Shown piece by piece: positions 1 to 9,098 of a DNA stretch of 64,000 bases. Within the stretch, counting starts at the first letter, position 1. The number at the start of each line of letters is the position of its first letter. A program made the translations under genes and the position numbers. Origin of the DNA: Candidatus Nanopelagicales bacterium (lineage in GTDB: Bacteria > Actinomycetota > Actinomycetes > S36-B12 > GCA-2699445); NCBI GenBank assembly GCA_037045355.1, contig JBAOHO010000026.1, forward strand, positions 372,001-436,000. Reading direction: 5' to 3'. The notes below the pieces were generated by a model. The model worked only from the letters and a program-made list of their open reading frames with translations. It ran no database searches and was not told the origin of the DNA.

Positions 1-1
1 G

Positions 2-1834
2 ACGATGCAAACCGGGGAACCGACCATCGAGGATGATTTCCACTACGACAACGAGATCCTGGGAGTCGCGCGTTACTACGACCTAAGGGCCCAGCCGGTG
101 CCTGAGGACCGGCTGGTGCTGACTTGGCGAGACGTCACCGAGCGCCATGAAGCAGCGGACCGACTGCGCGAGAGTGCCATTGCCTACCGACTACTGGCGG
201 AGAACAGTACCGATGTGGTCCTGCGGGTGGATATGGACGGGGTGATCGGCTGGGCCTCACCTGGCGTCCACAACATGCTGGGACGCGACCCGGACAGTTT
301 GATCGGAACCACCAACATCGAGCTGATCCACCCCGATCATCGAGAGACTGTCCGGCTCGAGATCGAGACGGCACGCGGGCGGGGAGAAGACACGAGATTC
401 CGTTTCCCCGTCCTGCGCGCGGACGGCTCATCGATTTGGGTCGAGTCCGCAGGAAGGCAGGTCATCGACCCCCAGAGTGGGGACAGTTTCCGGGTGGTTC
501 GACTACGTGACATCGATGCCGAACATCGCACTCAGATGGAGCTGATGACCACTAGCAAACGACTGCGATCGACGCTCGACTCGCTCATCGACCCGCACAT
601 CGTGCTGCGTGCCGTCCGGGAACCCGACGGCTCGATCACCGACTTCAGCTACGTCGACGCGAATCCGGTCGCGCTCACTTACCTCGGTCGAGACCGAGAG
701 GAACTGTTGGGGCACGGTGTTCGTGAGGTATTCGGTGAGGGCGAAGGCCCCGCGAACATCCTCGAGTGGTGCAGTCGGGCACTGAGGACGGAGGAACCGA
801 TCGTTCTGGACGACGTTGCGATGGTGTCGGCCGTCAAAGGCATCCCGCGGCGGTTCGACATCCGGGCCATGGCGTTCGGGGGCGACTCGGTGAGTTTCAC
901 CTGGCGGGACACGACAGCCCGATTCGAGGCGGGGCAGCGTGTGGCTGACTCCGAGCAGTACTACCGACTACTCGCGAACAATGTCTCCGATGTCGTGCTG
1001 CTATCCCGTGACAAGGTCATGAAGTGGGTGTCGCCGTCGCTGACTCCCTCACTTGGCTGGGCGCCGCAGGACTGGGTCGGACATGAGATCACCGAGTTCA
1101 CCCACCCGGATGACGTGGTCATCGTCGGTCGGTGCCGTTCGGAGGTGGAAGCAGGCAGCAACAAGATCGTCCGCCTCAGGTTCCGTCACCAGAACGGCTC
1201 CTACCACTGGGTCGAGGTCAACGCCGCTCCCTTCACCGATGCCGACGGCAATGCCGGAGGCATCATGGCCTCGTTCAGGATCATCGACGAACAGATCCGA
1301 GTGGAGCAGCTGCTGCAGTTCCAGGTACGCCACGATCAGCTCACGGGACTGCTGAATCGCGACGAGATCATGCGTCGGTTGATCGCAACGCTGAACCACG
1401 AAGAGCGCCAGGGTCGGCGCACTTACCTCGCGTTCATCGATCTGGACAATTTGAAATCAGTCAACGACGACTACGGTCATGCCGCGGGCGACGAGTTACT
1501 CCGAGTGGTCGCGGCCCGCATTCAACATGCCCTGCGTGACGGGGACATGACCGCGCGAGTCGGTGGCGACGAACTCCTCATCGTCCTGCAAGGGGTGCGC
1601 GGCCCAGACGATGCCGTGGCGGTGATGCGCGCCGTTCTCGAGAAGGCAGCCGGCGATCACGTTTTCCGCGATGTGGTGCTGCGGCCGAGGATGAGCGTCG
1701 GACTCACCGAAGTTACGCGGGGCGAGGACGTCGAGGAAGCAGTCACGCGCGCAGACGACGCGATGTATCGGGCGAAAACCGCAGGCGGCAACCGCGTCGA
1801 ACTGGCGCATGGACCTCACTTCGACGCTCGCTGA
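2..1834 (+). CDS. Multi-PAS diguanylate cyclase (GGDEF), 5'-truncated by window edge
   Basis: This is a sensory c-di-GMP synthase candidate. The reading frame is open to the left edge, and the first visible residues fall in the middle of a PAS domain when compared with the paralog at 2596-5040, so the true start lies outside the window. About three to four PAS units are visible, each followed by a PAC-like WRD(V/T) motif. The C-terminal GGDEF domain (about residues 440-600) has the active-site variant GGDEL in RVGGDELLIVL, with the metal-binding FIDLDNLKSVND motif upstream. No membrane helices are seen in the visible part, so it is probably cytosolic. No EAL domain is present. The GGDEL variant keeps the catalytic G-G-D-E core, so cyclase activity is plausible but not proven. 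Confidence 0.9.
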   Translation, partial: TMQTGEPTIEDDFHYDNEILGVARYYDLRAQPVPEDRLVLTWRDVTERHEAADRLRESAIAYRLLAENSTDVVLRVDMDGVIGWASPGVHNMLGRDPDSLIGTTNIELIHPDHRETVRLEIETARGRGEDTRFRFPVLRADGSSIWVESAGRQVIDPQSGDSFRVVRLRDIDAEHRTQMELMTTSKRLRSTLDSLIDPHIVLRAVREPDGSITDFSYVDANPVALTYLGRDREELLGHGVREVFGEGEGPANILEWCSRALRTEEPIVLDDVAMVSAVKGIPRRFDIRAMAFGGDSVSFTWRDTTARFEAGQRVADSEQYYRLLANNVSDVVLLSRDKVMKWVSPSLTPSLGWAPQDWVGHEITEFTHPDDVVIVGRCRSEVEAGSNKIVRLRFRHQNGSYHWVEVNAAPFTDADGNAGGIMASFRIIDEQIRVEQLLQFQVRHDQLTGLLNRDEIMRRLIATLNHEERQGRRTYLAFIDLDNLKSVNDDYGHAAGDELLRVVAARIQHALRDGDMTARVGGDELLIVLQGVRGPDDAVAVMRAVLEKAAGDHVFRDVVLRPRMSVGLTEVTRGEDVEEAVTRADDAMYRAKTAGGNRVELAHGPHFDAR

Positions 1835-2003
1835 GCAGCAGTAGTCACCGAGAACCCTACTTCTGCCCTTCCACCGCATCTATCACTGCGCGAAGCACCA
1901 TGCTCGTCGGCCACTATGACGCTAGCGACAAGGGGTCCGACGAGCCGAACCCTGTGACTTCGCCAAGGGCTAGCGTGGGGGAAGGGACCAACCAGGGAGG
2001 ATC

Positions 2004-2507
2004 ATGAGCACTGCCGCACCGGCCGTCACTGCCGACCCTCGGCCATCCGCATGGGTGATGTACGCGACCTATGTGGTCGGTGCGGTCGGGCTGTTCCTGG
2101 GTTTCGGCGGTGTCTTCGGCGATCCCCCCACTTTGCGCTGGGCCACCTTCCTGGCGGTGGGACTGGGCGGGCTGCTGTCGTTCGTCCGGCACAGCCTGCT
2201 GCACCGATCCGATGCCGCACGAATGGGGTGGGACTACGGTCGACGCAACAACTTCCAGATCGAGGTCGGGCTCGCCAACCTCGCGTGGGGGCTCGTTGCA
2301 GTACTCGCCTCAGTACTGAACTGGGGTCTGGGTGTGCAGGCCGCGATGTTCCTGACATTCGGCTGCTACCTCACGTCAGTTGCGGTCATGCAGCTCGTGT
2401 CCCCTGGTGGCCAGCGCCGGTCACTCGGACCCATGATCGCCATCGCGACTTTCGGTATCTTCCTGCTCGTGGTGGGTGGTCTCGGGATGGCGGCGACGAA
2501 CCCATGA
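2004..2507 (+). CDS. Small integral membrane protein, unknown function
   Basis: A 167-residue protein with about four hydrophobic helices: about residues 16-36, 45-60, 88-110 and 112-132, plus a C-terminal helix at about 145-162. A GGGAGG Shine-Dalgarno lies four bases before the ATG. A conserved-looking RRNNFQIEVGLANLAWG segment follows the second helix and resembles DUF6790-type membrane proteins, but I cannot confirm the family. It sits between two paralogous PAS-GGDEF genes on the same strand. That position could reflect a duplication around it or a functional link. No catalytic motif is visible. Confidence 0.8.
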   Translation: MSTAAPAVTADPRPSAWVMYATYVVGAVGLFLGFGGVFGDPPTLRWATFLAVGLGGLLSFVRHSLLHRSDAARMGWDYGRRNNFQIEVGLANLAWGLVAVLASVLNWGLGVQAAMFLTFGCYLTSVAVMQLVSPGGQRRSLGPMIAIATFGIFLLVVGGLGMAATNP

Positions 2508-2595
2508 TGGTCGGCTTCTCTCCCGCTCGCGGCGTCGTCGGGCCGCACGAATACCCCATGGGGGCGCCAGAACACTCTGATCGTGTAGGTCGGCT

Positions 2596-5040
2596 GTGAA
2601 CAAACCACAGGAATTGGCTGGGGACCCAGGGGTTTCGTACTGGCGTGACCTACTGGACGCTTCTGCCGACGCGGTCATCGAGTACGCACCGGGTGCCATC
2701 GTGGTGTGGGCGACTCCGTCCGTACGCACGGTGTTGGGGTGGGATCCGAACGAGATCGTGGGGAAGAAGTTCGATGCCGTCGCGCATGAAGACCAAGCCG
2801 CGGTGGAAAGGATCAATGCCGAAGTCGTCCGGAAGCGGCTTCCCAAAGCGCGATACCGCGTGAGGTCGGTCTGCCGAGACGGGTCCTTGAAGTGGACGGA
2901 CACTTTAGTGCGGTACCGCTGGACCGAGACGGGCAAGTTGGCATCGATGGTTGCCGCCATCCGCGACATCTCGGATCTGGTGGCTGCCGAGGACGAAGTG
3001 CTCCAGGCCGACCAGCGTTTCCGGTTGGCGATGCTGCACGCGGCAGTGGGGATGGCCATTGTTGCGCCGAATGGAGGATTTCTGGAAGTCAATCCGGCAC
3101 TCTGCCAGATGCTCGGTCGCAGTGACCAGGAACTGATGTCAGCCACGTGGCAGGCGTTGACCCACCCGGAGGACCTCGGAGTCGACCAGGTCCTGGTGTC
3201 CGATGTCCTGGCGGGGCGGCGAGATTCCTACCGATTGTTGAAGCGCTATCTACGGCCCGACGGTGCGGTCGTGTGGGGTGACCTGTCGGTTTCCTGTGTC
3301 CGGGAGGGCTCCGGAGAGGTCAAGTACTTCATCTCCCAGATCACCGACGTCACTGTTGCGGTGGAGTCCCGTGAGGCCCTGGCCGACTTCGAGGAACGCT
3401 ATCGGCTGCTCGCTGATCACAGTTCCGACGTCGTCATGCGACTGCGCAATGACGGCATCATCGACTGGGTGTCACCGAGCGCCCAGCAGGTCGTCGGGCT
3501 GGATCCGGAGGCGATGGTGGGCACGCCGGCGCAGAGTCTCGTCGCACCTGAGTACAGGTCAGTGTTCCAAGAACAAGTGCTTGCCTCGCGTGCTTCAACC
3601 ACGAGTTCCCCGATCCCCTTGCCCATGAGGATGCCGAACGGATCCACGCACCAGTTCGAGATCGTCGGGTGGCCTGTCCTCGACGGTCATGGCAATGCGC
3701 AGTTCCAGGTCTTGCGCATGCGTGACGTCGAGGGAGAGTATCGGGTGGGTCGTGAGGTCGTCGTCGCTCGCGAGACCCTACGGGCGGTCCTGGACTCGCT
3801 CCTGGATCCCCATGTTGTTCTGCGAGCCAAACGGGATGCCGACGGCACGATCACGGACTTCGTCCACCTGGAGCTCAATGCCGCCGCCTCGGAGTACTTG
3901 AACCGCGCACCGGACGAACTGATCGGACATGGGATCCGGGAACTGTTCGGGACCGGCGAGTCCACCGAGAACCTCATGAGATGGTGCACGGCGGCTCTCG
4001 AGTCACGGGAACCTGTCGCCATGGAGGACGCGTTGATGCTGTCGGTTATCCGAGGCATCCCCCGTCGCTTCGATGTGCGGGTCATGACTTTTGCTGAGGA
4101 CTGGGTCAGCCTCATGTGGCGCGACGTGACCGAGCGATTCGAAGCCAAGCGCCGACTGGCTGACTCCGAACAGCGTTTCAGGCTCATGGCCGACCGGTCC
4201 ACCGACGTGGTGGCGCTGGTTCGAGATGGCGTGTTCCGATGGCTGTCACCCTCGCTGACTCTCGCGCTCGGTTGGACGCCGGATGAGTGGATCGGTCACG
4301 GGTACGAGCAGTTCGTCCACCCCGATGACCTGGAGGTGGCCCAGCACAGGCAAGCGGAGATCGAAGCCGGGGCGACACGAATCACGCGCCTGCGTCTGCG
4401 TCATCATGACGGCTCATTCATCTGGGTCGAGGTTCACGCCGCTCCGTTCACCGGCATGGAGGGGGAGTCCGAGGGCATCATCGCGTCCTTCCGCCTCATC
4501 GATCACCGTTTCACCCCCGATCAGTTGGAGGCTTTCCAGGAGCGCCACGACGAACTCACCGGGCTGCTCAACCGCGATGAGGTCCATCGGCGACTCACGG
4601 TCATGCGCAGCCATGAAGCTCGGACCGGCAATCGGGCGTTCCTCGGGGTCGCGGACGTGGACAATCTGCGCTCGATCAACGACAACCATGGGTACGCGTT
4701 CGGAGATGAACTGTTGCGGCAGGTCGCCCGGCGAGCGCGGGAGTGCGTGCGAGACGGGGATCTGATCGCGCGCGTGGGGGGCGATGAGATCTTGCTGGTC
4801 CTGGATGGCATCCGCACCACGGATGACGCACTCAAGGTGCTGAACAAGGTCTTGGCGGCCGTCAATGAGAGTTTCGAATTCCGAGATGTCATGCTGCAGC
4901 CACGAATGAGTATCGGCATGACCGAGATCGCTTCCGGTCAGGATGTCGAGGCGGCTCTCTCCCGCGCCCAGGAGGCCCTGCGTCGCGCCAAGGAGAAGGG
5001 CGGCAATCACGTCGAGATCACCGTGGTCTCCCGCCCATGA
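2596..5040 (+). CDS. Multi-PAS diguanylate cyclase (GGDEF)
   Basis: An 814-residue soluble sensor protein starting with GTG. A start at this codon gives a complete first PAS domain. About five PAS/PAC units run from residue 15 to about 630, and the GGDEF domain occupies about 640-805. The active-site loop reads RVGGDEILLVL, a GGDEI variant that keeps the G-G-D-E core, with the VADVDNLRSIND metal-binding motif upstream. It is clearly paralogous to the truncated gene at the left edge, sharing long stretches such as RRFD(I/V)R, WLSPSLT and GLLNRDE. Expected role: synthesis of c-di-GMP in response to a small molecule or redox signal bound by PAS. The ligand cannot be inferred. No transmembrane segment is seen. 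Confidence 0.93.
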   Translation: MNKPQELAGDPGVSYWRDLLDASADAVIEYAPGAIVVWATPSVRTVLGWDPNEIVGKKFDAVAHEDQAAVERINAEVVRKRLPKARYRVRSVCRDGSLKWTDTLVRYRWTETGKLASMVAAIRDISDLVAAEDEVLQADQRFRLAMLHAAVGMAIVAPNGGFLEVNPALCQMLGRSDQELMSATWQALTHPEDLGVDQVLVSDVLAGRRDSYRLLKRYLRPDGAVVWGDLSVSCVREGSGEVKYFISQITDVTVAVESREALADFEERYRLLADHSSDVVMRLRNDGIIDWVSPSAQQVVGLDPEAMVGTPAQSLVAPEYRSVFQEQVLASRASTTSSPIPLPMRMPNGSTHQFEIVGWPVLDGHGNAQFQVLRMRDVEGEYRVGREVVVARETLRAVLDSLLDPHVVLRAKRDADGTITDFVHLELNAAASEYLNRAPDELIGHGIRELFGTGESTENLMRWCTAALESREPVAMEDALMLSVIRGIPRRFDVRVMTFAEDWVSLMWRDVTERFEAKRRLADSEQRFRLMADRSTDVVALVRDGVFRWLSPSLTLALGWTPDEWIGHGYEQFVHPDDLEVAQHRQAEIEAGATRITRLRLRHHDGSFIWVEVHAAPFTGMEGESEGIIASFRLIDHRFTPDQLEAFQERHDELTGLLNRDEVHRRLTVMRSHEARTGNRAFLGVADVDNLRSINDNHGYAFGDELLRQVARRARECVRDGDLIARVGGDEILLVLDGIRTTDDALKVLNKVLAAVNESFEFRDVMLQPRMSIGMTEIASGQDVEAALSRAQEALRRAKEKGGNHVEITVVSRP

Positions 5041-5177
5041 CGAGAACTCGCGTCTGGATGAGCCTGCTGTGCAGGAGATGTGCAGGAGAGTGGTGTCACC
5101 CGCATGGGGCCTCAGGCACGATGTGATGGGCACGATCGGTAACGGATGACGGCGCAGGCCGACGAAGGAGAGCGGAC

Positions 5178-6555
5178 ATGAGTCAGGAAGGACTGCGCGC
5201 CGCGCAAGACCGCATGAGGGCAGCCGGGGTTGCCCCCGAAGCAATCGATGTCTTCAGTCACTACTACGGGGAGTTGGAGGCGGGCGTCACGGGTCTCATT
5301 CCCGAGGACACGATCGAACCACTGCTCGACCCACCGGCGCTCGCGGCGATGGCGCCTGACCCCGAATCCGCCCAGCGTGCGTTCAGCCAGACGGCCATGA
5401 TCAAACTCAACGGTGGCCTGGGCACCTCGATGGGAATGGATCGTGCCAAGTCGCTACTGCCAGTGCGCGATGGTCAGACGTTCCTGGACCTCATCGTGCA
5501 GCAAGTCCGCAGCGCCCGCGCCGCGCATGGTGTGACGCTGCCGCTCATCCTGATGGACAGTTTCCGAACCCAGTCGGACACTCTTGAGGCGCTGGCCGGA
5601 CATCCCGGTATCGAGGTGGACGGACTACCGCTCGACTTCCTGCAGAACCTCGAGCCCAAACTCCGGTCGGATGACCTCACCCCGGTCGACTGGCCAGCGG
5701 ACCCCGACCTCGAGTGGTGTCCGCCCGGACATGGTGACCTCTACACCGCAATCCTTGCCTCGGGGGTGCTCGACGCGCTGCGAGACCAAGGCTTCCGGTA
5801 CGCGAGCGTGTCCAACGCCGACAATCTCGGTGCGGCACCAGATCCGGTCCTGGCTGGATGGTTCGCGACGACGGGCGCCCCCTATGCGGCTGAAGTGTGT
5901 CGCCGGACCCCGGCGGACCGCAAGGGTGGCCACTTGGCGATCCGCCGATCCGATCGTCGCCTCATCCTGCGTGACACCGCCCAGACCCCGCCCGACGAGA
6001 TGCACTTCTTCACCGACGAGCATCGCCATCCGTTCTTCCACACCAACAACCTGTGGTTCGATCTCGACCAGCTGGCCGGAGCGCTGCGTGATCGTGGGGC
6101 CGTTCTCGGTCTGCCCCTGATTCGCAACGTCAAGACCGTCGACCCCACCAGAGCCGACAGTCCTGAAGTGGTTCAGATCGAGACCGCGATGGGTGCTGCG
6201 ATCGAGGTGTTCGATGGCGCCACAGCCGTCGAGGTTCCGCGCAGCCGGTTCCTGCCGGTCAAGACGACCAATGATCTGATGCTGCTCCGGTCGGATGTCT
6301 ACGAGCTCACCACATCGGGGAACTTGAGCCTGGCCATGGATTCCGCGCCACTCGTCGATCTGGATCCGCAGTTCTTCCGCACGATCTCCGACTTCGACGG
6401 ACCGCTTCCCCTCGGGTGTGCCTTCGCTGCGGCGCGCGCGACGTTTCACTGTTCGGGGAGACTGGACGTTCGGGAGTGACGTCGTCGTCGAGGGTGATGC
6501 CGAGCTCTCCGACCCGGGCGAGCCTGCCCAGGTCCCGCCCGGCAGTGTCCTCTGA
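5178..6555 (+). CDS. UTP-glucose-1-phosphate uridylyltransferase (eukaryotic-type UGPase), frameshift near C-terminus
   Basis: Makes UDP-glucose from UTP and glucose-1-phosphate for polysaccharide and trehalose synthesis. It belongs to the UDPGP family (PF01704), not the GalU family. The nucleotide loop KLNGGLGTSMGMDRAKS is at about residues 75-91, and SNADNLGA and NNLWFDLDQL are further family motifs. A strong AAGGAGA ribosome site precedes the ATG. As assembled, the frame stops at 6479 after an atypical tail. In the +1 frame the expected family C-terminus (GVPSLRRARRFTVRGDWTFG and onward) continues to a stop at 6553-6555. Deleting one C from the CCCC run at 6408-6411 joins the two. I therefore give the repaired extent; the literal reading frame is 5178-6479. 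Confidence 0.9.
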
Positions 6556-6570
6556 ACCAGCCGGGTGTCG

Positions 6571-8167
6571 TCACATCAGGTCCCTGCGTCGGAACCCGAC
6601 GAACCCGACCGTGATCAACACCGCGCTGATCGCGCTGATCCACATGAGCCCGGTCCAGTCTGGTTCGACGCTCGTGACATTGGGGACGTGCCAGAAGGGA
6701 CTGACGCTGAGAATCCAGTCCCAGAGGTTGAACAAGGGGCCGAGGATCGTCAGGGCGAAAGCGGCCACCAAGCCGAGCCAACCGATGATGCGGACTCGCG
6801 GAACCGCCCCTACAACGGCGAGGCATAACGCTGTCAAGGTCCAGACCGCCGGGATGGTGGCCAGGCTCTGCACGAAGACGTCAACCGTCGAGATGCCGGC
6901 GTTCGAAGCAGCTGCGACGGCGCCGATGATGAGTCCGCCGAGCATCATGGCGATCGCGGGTCCGACGAATGCGATGACCGCGAAGCCTGCCAGGTATCGG
7001 GAGCGAGCCAACGACCCCGCGAGCAGCTGGTCCATCCTCTCGCTGGATTCCTCAGCCGGTACTCGCATCATCACTTGCACTCCGTAGACCCCCGCGATGA
7101 TCCCCACCAGGCTGAGGAGCGTGGCGAGGAAGGCGAATGTCAGGTCCGGTCTGGGAGACGGCCCCGGCAGCCAAGGCACGGGCGATATTCGGATTGCTGG
7201 CGATGACCTCGCCGACCGATGTCGCCAGCACTCCGAAAACTACGCCCAACACCGCGAATGCGAGCGTCCAGGCGATGATCGAGCCACGGTTCAGCCTGAT
7301 GGCCAATCCGAACGGTCGCGCCACCCAGCCGCCGTGCGCGGGTCCCCGTCGGGGCGGTATCAGGCCCATCCCGAAATCCCTTCGGGACTGCAGCGCAAAT
7401 GCGAGCGCCAGCATGGCCAATGTGAAGGCCAGCGACAGGAGCAGGGGGTTGGGATCGTTTTCGGTCGCAGGTTGTACTTGTTCCAGCCAACCGAAGGGGG
7501 TCAGCCACACCGCCCATTCGGGGGCATCGCCGGCATCGACATAGCCGCGGGCGACGAAGAGGGTACCCATGACGCCGATGGCGAGGGTACTGGCGCTCCG
7601 GGAATCGGATCCGATCTGTGCGGCGACAGCCGCAACGGCTGCCCACATCAGTGCAGATGAAGTGAAAGTCGCGGCCAGCATGGTGGTATCGCCAGGATTC
7701 CCACCCACCACAACGGTCACGATCGTCGACATGACTCCCAGAAGCACGGCGGCCAGGGCGGCCATGAAGACGGCGACCGCCAGGCGGGTCGGACGACTCA
7801 TGACACCTGAAGCCAGCAACTCCGCTTGTCCCGAGTCCTCATCGGCACGACTGTTGCGAACAACGATGAGGATCGCCATCAACCCGGCGAAGAACGCGCC
7901 GAGCATCCCAGCGCGCCAACTGTTGAATCCCTCCGCCGTCATCAGATCGCGTGCCGGCCCGAAGATCAGACTGAGGGCAGGGTTGGCACTCACGGTCAGC
8001 GACAGCTCGTTGCGCTCGGCCGGGTCGGGAAAGACCCAGCTGTACGCGAGAACGGACGACGCGGACAGCGCCGAGATCAGGACCACCCACGGCATGATGT
8101 TGGGCAGATCCTGTCGCATCGCGACTCTCAGCAAAGGCCGCAGGCCGGTGAGGTGTCCCCGTCTCAT
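6571..8167 (-). CDS. ABC exporter permease (TnrB3/COG3559-like), split by a frameshift
   Basis: A two-repeat ABC-2 type permease of about 530 residues with about twelve membrane helices. As assembled it appears as two overlapping frames, 7052-8167 and 6571-7179. The first half ends cleanly at ALAAGAVSQTGP, and the homologous continuation DLTFAFLATLLSLVG is in the other frame. One surplus base at about 7140-7160 explains the break. The start ATG overlaps the stop of the ATPase gene (ATGA, 8164-8167), which implies translational coupling. The family exports polyketide-like or lipidic compounds and antibiotics. The substrate here is unknown. Whether the break is real or an assembly error is unresolved. 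Confidence 0.85.
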
Positions 8168-9081
8168 CGCTCCCGCCCAGGGGTTTCGTCGTCGTAGTGC
8201 CGCAGGAACAGGTCCTCCAACGAGGGCGGTGTCACCGTCAACGACGAGATCCCGAACTCGCTCAAGGTCGCCATCGCGCTGTTCAATGCGGAACTGTCGA
8301 GCGACGCGGTCAACTCGTCGCCTGCCAGGGTTGCCCCTTCGCGGAACGGTAATCCCTCGAGGCTGGCCGGCGGGGAGTTCAGGACTGCCCGAATCGTGGT
8401 CCGCGCGTGACCACGTAGTTGTGCCAGGGTCCCGGTCTCGACCGTTCGGCCATCCCGGATGATGCTCACGGTGTCCGCGAGCGCTTCGGCCTCGCTGAGG
8501 ATGTGGCTGCTGAGCAGAACGGTCCGTCCTTGTGTTTTGGAGTGAGCAATCTCCTCCTGGAAGACGGACTCCATCACCGGGTCCAGCCCGGACGTGGGCT
8601 CATCGAGCAGCAGGAGTTCCACATCTGCGGACAACGCCGCGACCAATGCCACTTTCTGGCGATTGCCTTTGGAGTACTGCCGACCTCGCTTGGTCGGGTC
8701 GAGATCGAACCGCTCGATCAGTTCAGCTCGTCGGGTTTCGTCAAGGCCACCCCGCAGGTTGCCGAGCAGGTCGATGGCCTCCCCTCCGGTGAGCCCGGGC
8801 CAAAGATTCACCTCGCCGGGCACGTAGGCCAAACGGGAGTGAAGCTCCACGACGTCGCGCCAGGGGTCACCCCCGAGCACGGCGACCCGGCCACCATCGG
8901 CCCTCAGCAGGCCCAGCAGAATGCGCATTGTGGTCGACTTGCCGGCCCCATTCGGACCGAGGAACGCGTGAACCTCTCCCTTCTTGACGCACAAATCCAG
9001 CCCGGTCAGGGCGGGGAACGAACCGTATGACTTCGCAAGCCCCTCGATCTCGATGGCGGGGTCTGATGCAGGTGTGCTCAC
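8164..9081 (-). CDS. ABC transporter ATP-binding protein of the exporter
   Basis: A 305-residue cytosolic ATPase that powers the downstream permease. Walker A GPNGAGKST is at about residue 40, the signature motif is the variant YSKGNRQK, Walker B with D-loop reads LLLLDEPTSGLDP, and the switch His is in SSH. The C-terminal extension ends in TPPSLEDLFL, as in drug/polyketide exporters of the TnrB2/DrrA type. The start is taken as GTG at 9081. An open frame continues upstream only because it runs antisense through the amine oxidase gene's coding region. It is the first gene of a two-gene operon with the permease. Confidence 0.92.
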   Translation of the reverse strand: MSTPASDPAIEIEGLAKSYGSFPALTGLDLCVKKGEVHAFLGPNGAGKSTTMRILLGLLRADGGRVAVLGGDPWRDVVELHSRLAYVPGEVNLWPGLTGGEAIDLLGNLRGGLDETRRAELIERFDLDPTKRGRQYSKGNRQKVALVAALSADVELLLLDEPTSGLDPVMESVFQEEIAHSKTQGRTVLLSSHILSEAEALADTVSIIRDGRTVETGTLAQLRGHARTTIRAVLNSPPASLEGLPFREGATLAGDELTASLDSSALNSAMATLSEFGISSLTVTPPSLEDLFLRHYDDETPGRER

Positions 9082-9098
9082 ACTTGCATGGTCCCGCG

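Noticed and set aside
4414..5244. Long minus-strand open frame opposite the PAS-GGDEF 3' end
   Set aside because: Antisense to a clearly conserved domain, no ribosome site and no recognisable protein; typical of high-GC DNA.
7097..8462. Plus-strand open frames of up to about 297 codons opposite the ABC exporter
   Set aside because: Mirror frames of the permease and ATPase with low-complexity, Arg-rich translations and no ribosome binding sites.
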